A stretch of 64,000 nucleotides of DNA, from NCBI GenBank assembly GCA_036873135.1, contig JAPTYO010000007.1, positions 60,932,383 through 60,996,382 on the forward strand, given 5' to 3'. Of the stretch, positions 52,099 through 63,978 are shown piece after piece. The stretch is from Clarkia xantiana subsp. parviflora. Its lineage: Eukaryota; Streptophyta; Magnoliopsida; Myrtales; Onagraceae. The translations under genes were made by a program, and so were the position numbers. The stretch's first letter is position 1; each line of letters begins with the position of its first letter. The notes under the pieces are model-generated. The model was not told where the DNA came from. It worked only from the letters and a program-made list of their open reading frames with translations, and made no database searches.

Positions 52099-53302
52099 CT
52101 GACTACGGGAGCGCTCCCCGATGACGATGTGGTAGCTGTCAGGCTGCGTCGAATTGCGAACGACTACGCGATGGTGGAAAACCAGTTATACAAGAAGGGG
52201 CATGTGAAGCCTTTCTTGAAATGCGTGGCGGAGCCTGATACAAATCGGATCCTGAGAGAGCTACACGAGGGAGTCGCGGCCTGTCATGAAGGGGCCCGAT
52301 CTATCGTGAGGAAAGCGTTGAACCTAGGCTACTACTGGCCTTCGATGAATAAGGAGGCGACAGCAATGGTCCGATCCTGTGATGCCTGCCAAAGGTACGC
52401 TCCAAATATCGTGGCTCCCGCCGCGGACTTAATGCCCATCAGGAGTGCTTGGCCCTTCGCGCAATGGGGGATTGACTTGGTATCTTCCCCAAGCGAAAGG
52501 TCAGTGCAAGTATTTGCTCGTGGCCATCGATTACTTCTCGAAATGGATAGAGGCTAAGGCATTGGCCAAGACGACAGGACAGCAGATCCTCAAGTTCCTT
52601 CAAACTCAGATCATATCCCGGTATGGGGTTCCTCGAGTGTTGATCAGCGACAATGGCCCTCCGTTCAATGGGGCTCAGTTGAAGGAGTACCTGGAGGAAT
52701 TGAACATCGAGCACCGGACCGCTTCAGTCCGCCATGCCCAGACCAATGGCCAGGTAGAATCAGCCAATAAGATCGTGATGGATGGCTTGAAGAAGAGAGT
52801 CTACGCCTTGCAGGGCCATTGGCTGGATGAGCTCGAAAATGTGCTGTGGGCTGTTAGAACAACCCCCAAACAATCGACGGGAGAAACTCCGTTTGGCCTG
52901 GTCTATGGCACGGAGGCAGTCGCTCCCGTGGAGATAGCGGTGGCGTCTCATCGCGCGAAATATTACGAGCCTCTGACAAACGAGGAAATGAGACGTCTAG
53001 ACTTAGACTTGCTCGAGGAGAAAAGGTGGAAGGTTGATGAAGTCCAGGCTCGGATGCGTCTGGCAACAGCCCGATATTACAATCGGCGTGTCAAGTCCCG
53101 ACAGTTCTTCGTTGGAGAACTTGTCTGGCGGAGTAACGAGTTCATTCATCAAGATCGGATCAACAAGTTATCGCCAAAATGGGAGGGACCTTACAAGATC
53201 GTAGGGATGCCAGCCCCGAACGCGTACAAGCTAGAGGACCTTGATGGCAAGACGTTGAAACATTCCTTCAGTGGCGAACACTTGAAGAAGTATCATGTTT
53301 GA
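52099..53302 (+). pseudogene. E7 integrase
   Basis: After the stop the same frame continues with LTTGALPDDD, the zinc region (LHEGVAACHEGARSI ... CDACQRYA: H, H, C, C) and the first catalytic Asp in WGIDLV. A one-base shift near 52490 moves the rest to another frame: KYLLVAIDYFSKWIEAKAL, VLISDNGPPF (Asp), TNGQVESANKIVMDGLK (Glu), TETPFGLVYG-like TGETPFGLVYGTEAVAP, and the C-terminal KLSPKWEGPYKI, AYKLEDLDGK, HLKKYHV, stop at 53302. It inserts the DNA copy into the genome. Domain set complete; disrupted by one stop and one frameshift. Confidence 0.92.
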
Positions 53303-53880
53303 TATTAAGTCGCCGCGAATGGCGCAAGTTATCTATCAATCCGATGTAAGCAAAGCTTTGAGTTATTAATAAAAGAAGTTGCTTCCGATCAAATTATTTT
53401 CAGATTTATTCTAATTATTAGTAAGACGTCCTGAGGGACGCGACAAAAGCCTTCCGAGGTACGAGAAAAGCCTTACGAGGTACGAGTAAGTCGCCTTTAT
53501 GGCGCGACAAAAAGCCTTACGAGGTACGGACAAAAGCCTTACGGGGTATGCGTAAGTCGTCTATATGATGCGGCCAAAAGCCTTAACAGGTACGGACAAA
53601 AGCCTTACGGGGTATGCGTAAGTCGTCTTTACGATGCAACCAAAAGCCTAGGTACGAAAAGGCCCTAATGGGTCCGCGTAAGTCGTCTATATGATGCGGC
53701 CAAAAGCCTTAACGGGTACGAAAAAGCCTTAGCAGGTCCGCGTAAGTCGTCTATATGATGCGGCAAAAAGCCCTAAAGGGTACGATTAAGCCGTCTAGTA
53801 AAGGCGCGATAAAAGCCCTAAAGGGTACGATTAAAGTCGTCAGATTTGGCGCGGTAAAAGCCCCAGGGGGTGTGAAAAAT
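53303..53880 (+). repeat. E7 3' tandem repeats, block 1 (~64 bp, irregular)
   Basis: From about 53415 repeated text AAAAGCCTTACGGGGTATGC / GTAAGTCGTCTATATGATGC recurs about seven times with changes. The same block in inverse orientation is in E8 (63500-63850). Confidence 0.85.
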
Positions 53881-53924
53881 CATCTTAAGTGATGTGGAAA
53901 ATGGCCTCGAAAGGCAGGGACAAG

Positions 53925-54145
53925 AAACCTGAAGTGGTGAAGTCCCGATTGGATGAGAAACCTTGAGTGGTGAAGTCCCGATTGGATGAGAAACCTTAAG
54001 TGGTAAAGTCCCGATTGGATGAGAAACCTTAAGTGGTAAAATCCCGATTGGATGAGAAACCTTAAGTGGTGAAGTCCCGAATAGACGAAAAACCTTAAGT
54101 GGTGAAGTCCCGATTAGACGAGAAACCTTAAGTGGTAAAGTCTCA
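53925..54145 (+). repeat. E7 3' tandem repeats, block 2 (33 bp, 6-7 units)
   Basis: Unit GAGAAACCTTAAGTGGTGAA plus GTCCCGATTGGAT. The inverse counterpart in E8 is at 63240-63490. Confidence 0.9.
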
Positions 54146-54353
54146 AGTAAAGCGTCGGAAGGACGTATGAAGTCATCTTAAACGGTGCATCGGGACGTTC
54201 TAAGTAAACGAGTCTAAGGTCGCTTTAAATAGCGCAAACGATTATCGGGACCAAAACAGATAAAAGAAACTTCTTATATAAAGGCTCGAAGGCCAAAGAG
54301 GTCCTATACAAAAGAGATAAAGGAGAAAAACTACAAGGACATGAGATAAAGCA

Positions 54354-57071
54354 TTAAGCTTGGTCCTTGTTGGATGACGGGTCCTCAGCAGCGTTGGAGG
54401 GAGCAAGGTTCGGAGGGGCTTGGGCAGAAGGCTCCGCAGTCCGCGAAGTCGGGTCCACGGCATCAGTCTCTTCACTCTCCGCTGGGAGGTTGAAGTACTT
54501 CTCCGCGAAAGGCGCGAGAGTCTCGGACTTCTTGAAGTCGATGGAATTCTCGTAGGCTGTGTAGAGTTCTTCGACGACATTGAACAAGGTGTTCTCCACC
54601 TCGGACTTACAGAACCCTACAGCATCCACCTTGAAATCTTCAGAATTCCGGTACTCCTCGCGGCCTTGCAGACGACCCTCCTCGCGACCCTGCAGGAGAC
54701 CTTCCTCGTGGCCCTACTGACGACCTTCCTCGTGGCCCTGGGCCTTGGCCTCAGCAAGTTTGGCCTCAAGCCCCGCCTTGGCCTCTGCGAGAGCCTCCGC
54801 AAGAACACCCTTCTCGAGGATGAGCTGCCTCCTCTCCGACTCATGCCGCTGATTATCCGCCTGGACCATCTTCCGCTCCCGACGCATGACAGCCTCATGA
54901 TCCTGAACCTGCCTGAGCAGGCACGAAGCCATCTCGTCAAGGAGAGTCTTCTCCTTGGCCATCTTATTCCTGGCCGCCACAGCCTCGTCGAGGTCCACCT
55001 GGAGCTTGGCCAACGCGTCGGGGTCCGACTGGGCCTGAGCCTCCTCCAAAGCACCCTTCAGAGCCAGGATAAGGCCGAAGCAGCGCTGCTGGTTCGCAAT
55101 GTCCTGTGAGAAGGAAGGAAAAGATCAAGATGCAATAATCGGAGACAAGAGTGATGAAGAAAATAAAATAAAGATGAAGTTTTACCTCCATCCGACGAAT
55201 AGCCATATCGCGGATCTCCTCCTCAAGGTCCTCCCGCACCAAGGATAGGGGCCGCCTCAAGGCCGGAGGAATTGACCCCGCCAGCAGATGCAGGGCCAAC
55301 TCAGGCTCAAGGTTTCTCCGGTGGAGTGGGACCCCTCGGAGAGACTCGATCGTGTTCCAAGGCATCATCCCCTGGTCGGGGGTGAAAACCTTGTAAAGAT
55401 TTTCATCCACGGGGAGAGGGGGGATGGCCCCGGAACTTTCAGCTGGAAGAGCCACCTCGGTCGGTGGCTCGGGAGTCGGAGTGCGGAACTCGGGAGGAGG
55501 ACTCCGGGACACATCCTCCACGACGGGCCTCAGGATGCTCTGGCCTGACTTGCGGCGGATCAGGCCCCCTTCAGCAGGCTCCTCGGAAGAAGGAGAAGCC
55601 TCCAAATCAGTCACCTGACGGAACTGAGCTCCCATCGGGGTTTCCTCCGTCATCGGCGCCGGTGGAGTCGTGTCCCGGGCTGGAGTAGCAGCACGCCCCG
55701 GAGTGACAGCCTCCAATGGACCTGCGGTGGCGGGACGAATAAAGTCAGGAAGAGTACCCTTAGGACACCAGAGAATTTGGCGTTCAAGATGCTGGTCCTT
55801 CCCAAAGAAGTTGTAATATCCCGCCTTGAGAACGCGGGGGACTTCTCCTCGAAGGATGTACTTGATTTCCCGAACGCGCGATTCCCGATCAGCGGGGATA
55901 AACTCCTTGGGAACCAGTTTCCTATATTTCTTAATAACACGACGAACGCGCTTACCTTCCTCGACGGTGGTGGCCCCGAAGGCCTGATCTATCTCCTCCC
56001 TCCTGGCTTTCTTAGCCACGACCCGCCCTTTGGTTGGAGGAGCAGCAGAAGAGGAAGTTTCCTTCTTCAAGGACTTCCGCCTCCGTTTGGAGCCACTCTG
56101 GACGGCGTCAGTCTCTCCCTGCTTCAACATGAGACTAGTCAGCAGAGATGCCTTCTTGGCTGCAAAAATAAAAGACAAGATGGTTAGAAGCGTTACCCAG
56201 ATGACTAAATCTTTGGAAACGGAGTCGAGGAGTCGGACTCCGATGTGAATCAAGTCCTTCTCCAGGAGCTTGTTGGCGTCGAGGGGTATGAAGTTGTCTC
56301 CCCAACGGTAGAGCTGAATCATTTGGAGAGTGTTGAGGTCATCCTCAGTGTAGGCCTGGAGCTTGGGGGCAGGGTCCGCCACGACCTCCCATTGAGGCCA
56401 TGGGACGGAGCTGTGTTGGACGAAGAAGTAATACTTCTTCCATCCGCTATTGTCAGACCCCGAATCGCGAATCAGCACCCGATCCTTGTGGAACTTCCAG
56501 GTCTCGCTATCCCAGCCGAAACGTGAAAGTTGCTCCTTTGTCCACTTGGGGAGTCGGGGGGAGAAGGAGCAGACACCAGCCTTGTTGCACTTCATTCCAT
56601 AGAAGGTGCTGAAGAGCAGCAGACTGTACGTCCACTGCTGGCGGAGGCATAGGAGCTGGAAGGCATTCCACACGCGGATGGCGTGTGGAGAGAAAGTACA
56701 AGGGTGTGTCTTGTAGAAATTGCACATCTCCACCAAGTTCCCGCAGAAGGGGAACCGAATCCCCGCGCTTATTTGTCCGGTAGAGACGAACACTTCCCCC
56801 TCTCGAGGACGCGTAACGATGTGCTTCCTTCGGACGGCAGGCTGAGACTCGTAGGGGAAACGAGGCTCCCAATCCGAGGTAATTCAGCCCTCTCGAAGGG
56901 CAACCTCGTACGAGGCCTCAGAAATCTCATTAAAGGCCAACTCAAAGGTGAAAGGGGCCCTAGCCTCAGAACTATCCTCGTCTAAAAACGGTCACGAACA
57001 AAAAGACTTGAGAAAAGAAAAGCAAACATCAGCAAATCAGGAAAATAGAGAAGAAGATCCTTACCAGACAT
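54354..57071 (-). pseudogene. E7 antisense ORF (aORF), spliced
   Basis: Opposite strand to gag-pol. Exon 1 is only ATGTCTG (57071-57065), then GTAAGG; the 83-bp intron ends in TTTTTAG (56982). Exon 2 (56981 down) reads DEDSSEARAPFTFE..., has one TGA near 56880, then RFPFCGNLVEMCNFYKTHPC, FSPHAIRVWNAFQLLCLRQQWTYSLLLFSTFYG, close to the 'putative gypsy type transposon' family. A nuclear-type basic stretch (KRRRKSLKKE) and Pro-rich linker lead to ALHLLAGSIPPALRRPLSL. An 82-bp intron (GTAAAACTTC...TCTCACAG) follows IRRME. The last exon is a long coiled coil (Glu/Lys/Ala heptads, ERRQLILEKGVLAEALAEAKAG) with one TAG at 54714, ending at 54354. Role unknown. Confidence 0.8.
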
Positions 57072-57226
57072 GATGGATGATGGCCAAAAGAAGATGAAGA
57101 ATGGGTCGAAAGATTGAAAGCCTTGGATCACTTGAACAGCAGGAAGAACTTGGAGGAGAAGCTTCGAATGCAAGAACGGCAGAAATTGAGAGAGTGAAGA
57201 AGAAGTGAATAATGCCAGGGTCTCAG

Positions 57227-57234
57227 CTTTTATA
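57227..57234 (-). promoter_or_regulatory. E7 aORF TATA box
   Basis: Minus-strand TATAAAAG, 163 bp before the ATG at 57071. The E8 aORF has the same box at 164 bp (60117-60124). Confidence 0.7.
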
Positions 57235-57702
57235 AGCAAGAGGACAAACGGAACGGACTTGATCTAGACCGTTGAAGACGAAACGATTCAATCTTGACCG
57301 TCGAAAACTGAGGGACGGTACGGAAGAGACATGGTGACGTAATGAGTGCTTTTTCAGAAAGCAACAGTCACGCCGATTCAAGCGTCATTTCATAATCCCT
57401 AGCATTTAATGCTACAGTAACCAAGGGGTTTCCTCGCATTTGGCAACTGCCCACAAAGCCCTGTGGGCCCGAAGTAATCATGAGTGAGAGACTCTGTCAC
57501 ATGACAACCACGCGCAAGGTAAAAGCCTCCGACTGAGGTATCAAGAAATGTAAGAGGTAAAAGCCCCCGACGGCGGTATCGGGAGGTACGAAAACAAAAG
57601 CCTCCGACGGCGATATCGGGAGGTATGAAGACCAAAGCCTCCGACAGCGAGGTCAGAAGATCTGGAACTGGAAGACACGACGAACTAAAAGTCCCCCATG
57701 TC
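57235..57702. other. E7 segment between aORF promoter and polypurine tract
   Basis: Non-coding. 57520-57660 carries four or five degenerate units of AAAGCCTCCGAC(G/A)GCG(A/G)TATCGGGAGGTA, about 35 bp each. Confidence 0.6.
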
Positions 57703-57713
57703 TTGGGGGCAAA
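57703..57713 (+). promoter_or_regulatory. E7 polypurine tract
   Basis: TTGGGGGCAAA directly before the 3' LTR start TGATGGG. Confidence 0.85.
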
Positions 57714-58471
57714 TGATGGGTTCCGATGTAATCGTTAGCCCCGTTAACAGCCAATGGACGGCGAGTAGGTCCAGTGGGACTCATGAAAAGCCTGGAAGAC
57801 CCAGAGGCCCAGTACGAAGGGTCCCGACTTTGGCGGTCCCGATATATGAGCTGAATACTCCCGACAAGAAGCCTCTGAGTAGGCTCCGATATGCCTTAGT
57901 AAAGGCCCCGATGATAAAAGCCCCGCAGAGGCTGGACCCGTCCCGTGAGACAAAGGGTCCTGGATGGTGACCTAGAATGAGATAACTCTGGAGTCCCCGA
58001 CAGGAGTCGAGGCTTGTGATCAGAGGACAAAGACCGAGAAACCCGCCTACTGGATAGAGTAGTGGGAGACGGTTAAAGATATAGATAAGTCCCCCGAGAT
58101 ACGCAGGGCGTGCCCGAGATACGCAGAGTATGGGTAAGATACGCGGAGCGTGGGGCGGAATCTACGGAATCCCTAACGAGATATACGGAATCGTGGCGAG
58201 ATACACGGAAGCATGGGCAAAATGGCCAATCACGGCCACAGGTAACTGAGTAACTTCCCCTCCTATATAAAGGAGGAAGTTACCTCAGAAAACATCATCT
58301 AATACGCACTTAGAATTACTGCTGCCACCCCATTGATCGTATACTCATTTAAGCATCGGAGAAGGATTCTGGATCACCACCCAGGTCATCCCCTTTTGCA
58401 GGATTACGCGGAGCCCAAGAGTCCAGAGCTTGCCGTCAAGGACGTAACGGAGCTTCGCCCGTGATCCAACA
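57714..58471 (+). repeat. E7 3' LTR (758 bp)
   Basis: Starts TGATGGG, ends GATCCAACA; TATATAAA at 58265-58272. Confidence 0.92.
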
Positions 58472-58833
58472 ATGTATGTGTAGCAATTTAGTAACTAGGC
58501 CGCCTTTTACGAGAGTCTTTTCATAAAAGCTTATATTAATCTCAGTTAATAATTAAGAAGAATTACATAAGATAATTTCGACCTATAGCTGAAATTGGTA
58601 AGGGGATTATGGCATGGTAAACTAGTCCATTAACTGATACCTAACTCGATAAAAGGATTCTCCTATGTAAGAAGGCATGCATGGTTTTCTGTCCATGATC
58701 AATTAAGGTAATCCACCAATTACAAAGTGAGAGATAAAAACCCTTTGGCACTCAAAAGGGTTTTGGTTGAACTTGAACCTCCCTTGCTCCTTGCTGTCGA
58801 AATACTTATATAAATCCTCCCCAAGATCGCTGT
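58472..58833. other. 362-bp spacer between E7 and E8
   Basis: Non-repetitive AT-rich sequence without a frame of note. It continues the ancestral flank left of 46797 across the E7 insertion. Confidence 0.5.
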
Positions 58834-59595
58834 TGTTGGATCACGGGCGAAGCTCCGCTACGTCCTTGACGGAAAGCTTGGACTCCTGGGCTCCGCGTAA
58901 TCCTGCAAAAGGGGATGACCTGGGTGGTGACCCAGAATCCCTCTCCGATGCTTAAATGAGTATGGTGATCAATGGGTGGTAAGCAAAGAGTCTAAGTTTG
59001 TATTAGATAGTATGCCTTTTCTGGGGTAACTTCCTCCCTTATATAGGAGGAGGAGTTGCCCAGTTACCTATGACCATGCTTGGCCGTTGTGCCCATGATT
59101 CCGTGTATCTCGCCATGGTTCCGTATATTTCGGCTGGGATTCCATATATCTCGCCCCACGCTCCGCGTATCTTACCCGTACTCCGCGTATCTCGGGCACG
59201 CCCTGCGTATCACGGGGAGTTTATCTGTATTCTAACCGTCTTCCCACTACTCTTATCTAGTAGGCGGGTTTCTCGGTCTTATCCTCTGATCACAAGTCTC
59301 GACTCCTGTCGGGGACTCCAGAGTTGTCTCATTCTAGGTCACCACCCAGAACCTTCAGTCTCTACGGGACAGGTCCAGCCTCTGCGGGGCTTTGTTGTCG
59401 GGGCCTTTACTAAGGCATATCGGGGCCTACTCAGAGGCTTCTCATCGGGAGCATTCAGCTCATACATCGGGACCGCTAAAGTCGGGACCCTTCGTGTTGG
59501 GCCTCTGGGCCTTCCAGGCTTTTCACGAGGCCCACTGGACCTATTCGCCATCCATTGGCTGTTAACGGGGCTAACGATTACATCGGAACCCATCA
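58834..59595 (-). repeat. E8 3' LTR (762 bp)
   Basis: On the plus strand it starts TGTTGGATC and ends CCCATCA, the inverse of E7 ends. The TATA region reads, on the minus strand, CCTCCTATATAAGGGAGGAAG, keeping the inverted repeat around the box. Confidence 0.9.
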
Positions 59596-59606
59596 TTTGC
59601 CCCCAA
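59596..59606 (-). promoter_or_regulatory. E8 polypurine tract
   Basis: Minus-strand TTGGGGGCAAA directly before the LTR. Confidence 0.85.
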
Positions 59607-60116
59607 GACATGGGGGACTTTTAGTTCGTCATGTCTTTCAGTCCAGATCTTTTGACCTCTTTGTCGAAGGTTTTCGCTTTCACGCCTTCCGATACCACCG
59701 TGGGAGGCCTTTGTCTTCGTACCTCCCGATGCCACCGTCGGGGGTTTCTGCCTTGCGTGTGATCGTTGCGTAACAGAGTCTCTTACTCATGATTGCCTTG
59801 GGCCCACCAGGCCCCACGGGCAGTTGCCAAATCCGAGGGGACTCCTCAGTTACTGTGGCATTAAATGCCTAGGGATAAGGAAACGACGTTTAAACCAGCG
59901 TGACTGATGTTTTCTGAAAAAGCAACTGTGACGTCACACACGTCCCTTCCGTGCCTGTGATTTTGGTGATTAAGATCGTGTCGTTTCCTCTTCAACGGTG
60001 CAGATCAAGCCCATCCAGCTGTCTCTTCCGTACCGTCTCCATAATTTCAATGGTTGTGATCAAATCGTTTCGTCTTCGACGGTCAAGATTACGTCCCCTC
60101 CGATTGTCCTTTTGCC

Positions 60117-60124
60117 TATAAAAG
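60117..60124 (+). promoter_or_regulatory. E8 aORF TATA box
   Basis: TATAAAAG, 164 bp before ATG 60281, matching the spacing in E7. Confidence 0.7.
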
Positions 60125-60280
60125 GTAAAACTCTGGTCTTATACACTTCTTCTGCACTCTCTCGTTTTCAGCCATCTTTATATTCGAAGCTTCCTCTCCA
60201 AGCTCCTCCTGGTGTTCAAGTGATCCAAGGCTCTCAACCCTTCCGATCTTCCTTTACCTTACTCCTTCGACCATTGAATT

Positions 60281-63176
60281 ATGTCTGGTAAGAATTTCTT
60301 TCTACGTTTTCGTAATTTGCTTGCGGTTTATTCTTCTTTTCTCAAATCCTTTTGCTTGCAATCGTTTTAGACGAAGCTAGTTCCGAGGCTAGGACTCCCT
60401 TCACCTTCGAGTTCGCTGTCAATGAGATCTCGGAGGCTACATATGAGGTTGCCCTTAGAGAGGGGTGTATTACCTCTGATTGGGAACCTCGTTCCCGTAT
60501 GAGTCCCAGTCCGCTGTCAGGAGGAAACACATCATTACACCTCCTCGGGCAGGGGAAGTGTTCGTCTCCGCTGGGCAAATAAGCGCGGGGATTCGGTTCC
60601 CCTTCTGTGGGAACATGGTGGAGATGTGCAACTTCTACAAAACGCATCCCTGTACCTTCTCTCCACACGCCATCCGCGTGTGGAATGCCTTCCAACTCTT
60701 ATGCCACCGCCAGCAGTGGACGTACAGTCTTCTGCTGTTCCGCACTTTCTACGGCATGAAGTGCAACAAAGCTGGTGTCTGCTCCTTCTCCACCCGACTC
60801 CCCAAGTGGACAAAGGAACAACTTTCACGTTTCGGCTGGGATAGCGAAACTTGGAAGTTCCACAAAGATCGGGTGCTGATTCGTGATTCTGGGTCCGACA
60901 ACAGTGTTTGGAAGAAGTACTACTTCTTCGTCCAACATAGCTCTGTCCCCTGGCCTCGATGGGAGGTCGTGGCGGATCCTGCCCCCAAGCTCCAAGATTA
61001 TACTGAGGATGACCTCAACACCCTCCAGATGATTCAACTCTACCGCTGGGGGGACAACTTCATACCCATCGACGCCAACAAGCTCCAGGAGCGGAACCTG
61101 ATTGCTATCGGAGTTCGGCTCCTTGACTCTGTTTCTGCAGATTTAGTCATCTGGGTAATATTTCTAACTATTTTATTTTTACCTTCGCAGCCAAGAAGGC
61201 TTCTCTGTTGACTCATCTCATTCTGAAGCAGGGCGAGACTGATGCCGTCCAGAGTGGCTCCAAGCGGAAGCGCAAACTGGTGAAGAAGGGTACTGCCTCC
61301 TCCACTCCCTTATCTGCTGCTCCTCCTACCGACGAGCAAGTCGGGGCCAAGAAGGCTAGGCGGGAGGAGATAGATCGGGCCTTCGGGGCCACCACCATTG
61401 AGGAAGGTAAGAGCGTTCGTCGTGCAATTAAACAATATAAAAAATTAGTCCCCAAGGAGTTTATCCCCGCTGATCGGAAAACACGGGTTCAAGAGATCAA
61501 GTACATCCTTCGAGGAGAAATTCCCCACATCCTTGAGGCGGGATACTACAACGTCCTTGGGAAGAATAGACATTTTGATCGTCAAATCATTTGGTGTCCT
61601 GAAGGTACTCTTCCTAACCTTATTCGTCCCGCCACCGCAGGTCCCTTGGAGACTCCTGCCCCAACGGAGGCTATCGTTCCGGCGGAGACTGCAGCTCCGC
61701 AAGAACTGATGCTGGAGGACACCCCGGCGGGAGCTCAGTTCCGCCAGGTGACCGATTTGGAAGCTTCTCCTTCTGTCGAGGAGCCTGAAGAGGGGGACCT
61801 GCTTCCCCGCGGCAGGTCGGGGTCCAGGAGCGTGAGGCCCGCTGTTAGGGACGTGTCCCAGAGTCCTCCTCCTGTTCTTCGCACTCCAACCCCTGAGCCG
61901 CCAGCGGAGGTGGCTCCTCCCGCTGAAAGTTTCGGGGTCATCCCCCCTCTCCCCGTGGATGAAAACCTTTACAAGGTTTTCACCCCCGATGAGGGGATGA
62001 TGCCTTGGAACCCGATCGAGTCTCTTCGAGGGGTTCCACTTCGACGGGGAGAGCTTGATCCTGGACTGGCCCTGCATCTGCTGGCGGGGTCCGTTCCTCC
62101 AGCCTTGAGGCGGCCCCTGTCCTTTACGCGGGAGGACCTTGAGGGGGAGATCCGCGACATGGCCATTCGTCGGATGGAGGTGAAACTTCTATCCTTGTTT
62201 CGTTTTCTTCATTACTCTTATCTTCAATTGCTTATGTCTTGATCTTTTCCTTTCCTTCTTTTAGGACACCGCGAACCAACAGCGCTGCTTCGGCCTTATC
62301 CTGGCCCTGAAGGGTGCTTTGGAGGCGGCGGAGGCCCAGTCGAACCCTGATGCTTTAGGCAAGCTTCAGGTAGAACTCGACGAGGCTGTAGCGGCCAAGA
62401 ACAAGATGGCCAAGGAGAAGGCTCTCCTCGATGATTTGTCCTCCAACCTGCTCAAGAAGGTTCACGATCACGAGGCTGTTATGCGTCGGGAGCGGAAGAT
62501 GGTCCAAGCGGACCAGCAGCGGAACGAGGCGGAGAAGAAGCAGCTCGTTCATGAGAAAAACGTCTTCGCGGATCTCCTCGCGGAGGCCAAGGCGAAGTTT
62601 GAGGCGGAGAGGGCTGAGTTCTCTGCCAAGCTGGCTGAGGCTAAGGCTCAGGGCCTCGAGGAAGGCCGCCTGCAAGGCCGCGAGGAAGGTTTCCAGCAAG
62701 GTCGCGAGGAGGGTCGCGGGGAGTATCGGAACTCTGAAGAATTCAAGCTGGCTGCTGTGGAGTTTTGCAAGTCCGAGGTGGAGGACGTTTTGTTCAACGC
62801 CGTCGAGGAACTGTACACAGTCTACGCGGATTCCATTGACTTCACAAAGTCCGAGACTCTTGCCTCCGTTGCGGAGAAGTACTTCAACCTCCCCGCGGAG
62901 AGTGCAGAGGCTGCTGCCGTGGACCCGACTCCGCCAACTGCGGAGCCTTCTGCCCAAGCCCCTCCAAGCCTTGCTTCCCCCGACGCTGCTGAGGCTCCAT
63001 CTTCCAACAAGGACCAAGTTAAATGCTTACATCTTTTAGTCCTTGTTGCCTTTCTCCTTTTTCTTTTTTTTTTTTGCTTATCCTGTGTATCGGACCTCTT
63101 TTCGGCCTTCGAGCCTTTATTTAAGGAATCTCTTTCCATCCCTTTTGGTTTCGATGATCATTTGCACTTTATCTAA
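60281..63176 (+). pseudogene. E8 antisense ORF (aORF), spliced
   Basis: Same plan as E7. Exon 1 ATGTCTG (60281-60287); 83-bp intron to TTTTAG (60370); exon 2 DEASSEARTPFTFEF..., a one-base loss near 60493 shifts frame, then RFPFCGNMVEMCNFYKTHPC and WTYSLLLFRTFYG. A T-rich 36-bp stretch after DLVIW (61155-61190) shifts the frame again, or is a very short intron. KRKRKLVKKG, the Pro-rich linker and LALHLLAGSVPPALRRPLSF follow; an ~85-bp intron (GTGAAACTTC...TTCTTTTAG, 62180-62264); then the coiled-coil exon (LVHEKNVFADLLAEAKAKFEAE, EEGRLQGREEGFQQGREEG). The stop that ends E7's frame after NKDQ is lost, so the frame runs to 63176. Breaks differ from E7's, so the shared ancestor probably had an intact gene. 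Confidence 0.8.
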
Positions 63177-63239
63177 AGCGGCTTACAATTCGTTACTCAG
63201 AACGTTCCCATGCGCCATTAAAATGACTTCATACGTCCT

Positions 63240-63850
63240 TCCGACGTTTTACTCGCGACTTTACCATTTAAGGCTTCTTATCAAATCGGGACTTTACCAC
63301 TTAAGGTTTTTCGTCCAATCGGGACTTTACCACTTAAGGCTTCTCGTCCAAAACCAGGACTTCACCACTTAAGGCTTCTTGTCCAAAATCGGGACTTCAC
63401 CACTTAAGGTTTCTCGTCCAAAATCGGGACTTCACCACTTAAGGTTTCTCGTCCAAAATCGGGACTTCACCACTTAAGGTTTCTCGTCCATGCCTTTTAA
63501 GGCCGTTTTCATACCCCTTAGGGCTTTTACTGCGTCTCTACCGGACGACTTAATCGTACCTTTTAAGGCTTTTTGCCGCATCATATGGACGACTTACGCG
63601 GACCTGTTAAGGCTTTTCCGTACCCGTTAAGGCTTTTGGCCGCATCATATAGACGACTTACGCGGACCCATCAGGGCCTTTTCGTACCTAGGCTTTTGGT
63701 TGCATCATATAGACGACTTACGTGTACCCCGTAGGGCTTTTGTCCGTACCTATTAAGGCTTTTGGCCGCGTCATATAGACGACTTACGCATCCCCTGCGG
63801 GGCTTTCATCGTACCTCGGAAGGCTTTTGTCGCGTCACTCAGGACGTCTT
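63240..63850 (-). repeat. E8 3' tandem repeats (both blocks)
   Basis: 63242-63490: about seven 33-35-bp units (CGGGACTTCACCACTTAAGG plus TTTCTCGTCCAAAAT). 63500-63850: irregular GCATCATATAGACGACTTAC and GTTAAGGCTTTT units. Both are the inverse of the E7 blocks. Confidence 0.9.
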
Positions 63851-63978
63851 ACTAACAGTTAGAATAAATTTGAAAGCAATTTGATCGGAAGGCAATTTCT
63901 TTATTCATAAATAACTCAAAATAGGCTTACATCGGATCTTATTGATAGACAATTTGCGCCCTTCACGGCGGCTTAATA

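Larger units (their letters stand above)
46802..58471 (+). mobile_element. E7: nearly complete Tat-lineage Ty3/gypsy element
   Basis: LTRs 46802-47558 (757 bp) and 57714-58471 (758 bp) differ at about 16 positions by eye, about 2%. Flanks GTGTA (46797-46801) and ATGTA (58472-58476) form a probable duplication with one change. Order: primer site, Gag-protease-RT-RNase H in one frame, archaeal-type RNase H, integrase, two tandem-repeat blocks, antisense spliced ORF, polypurine tract, LTR. The second RNase H and the aORF mark the Tat lineage. Three breaks in pol (frameshift near 51500, stop at 52096, frameshift near 52490) disable the copy. Confidence 0.93.
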
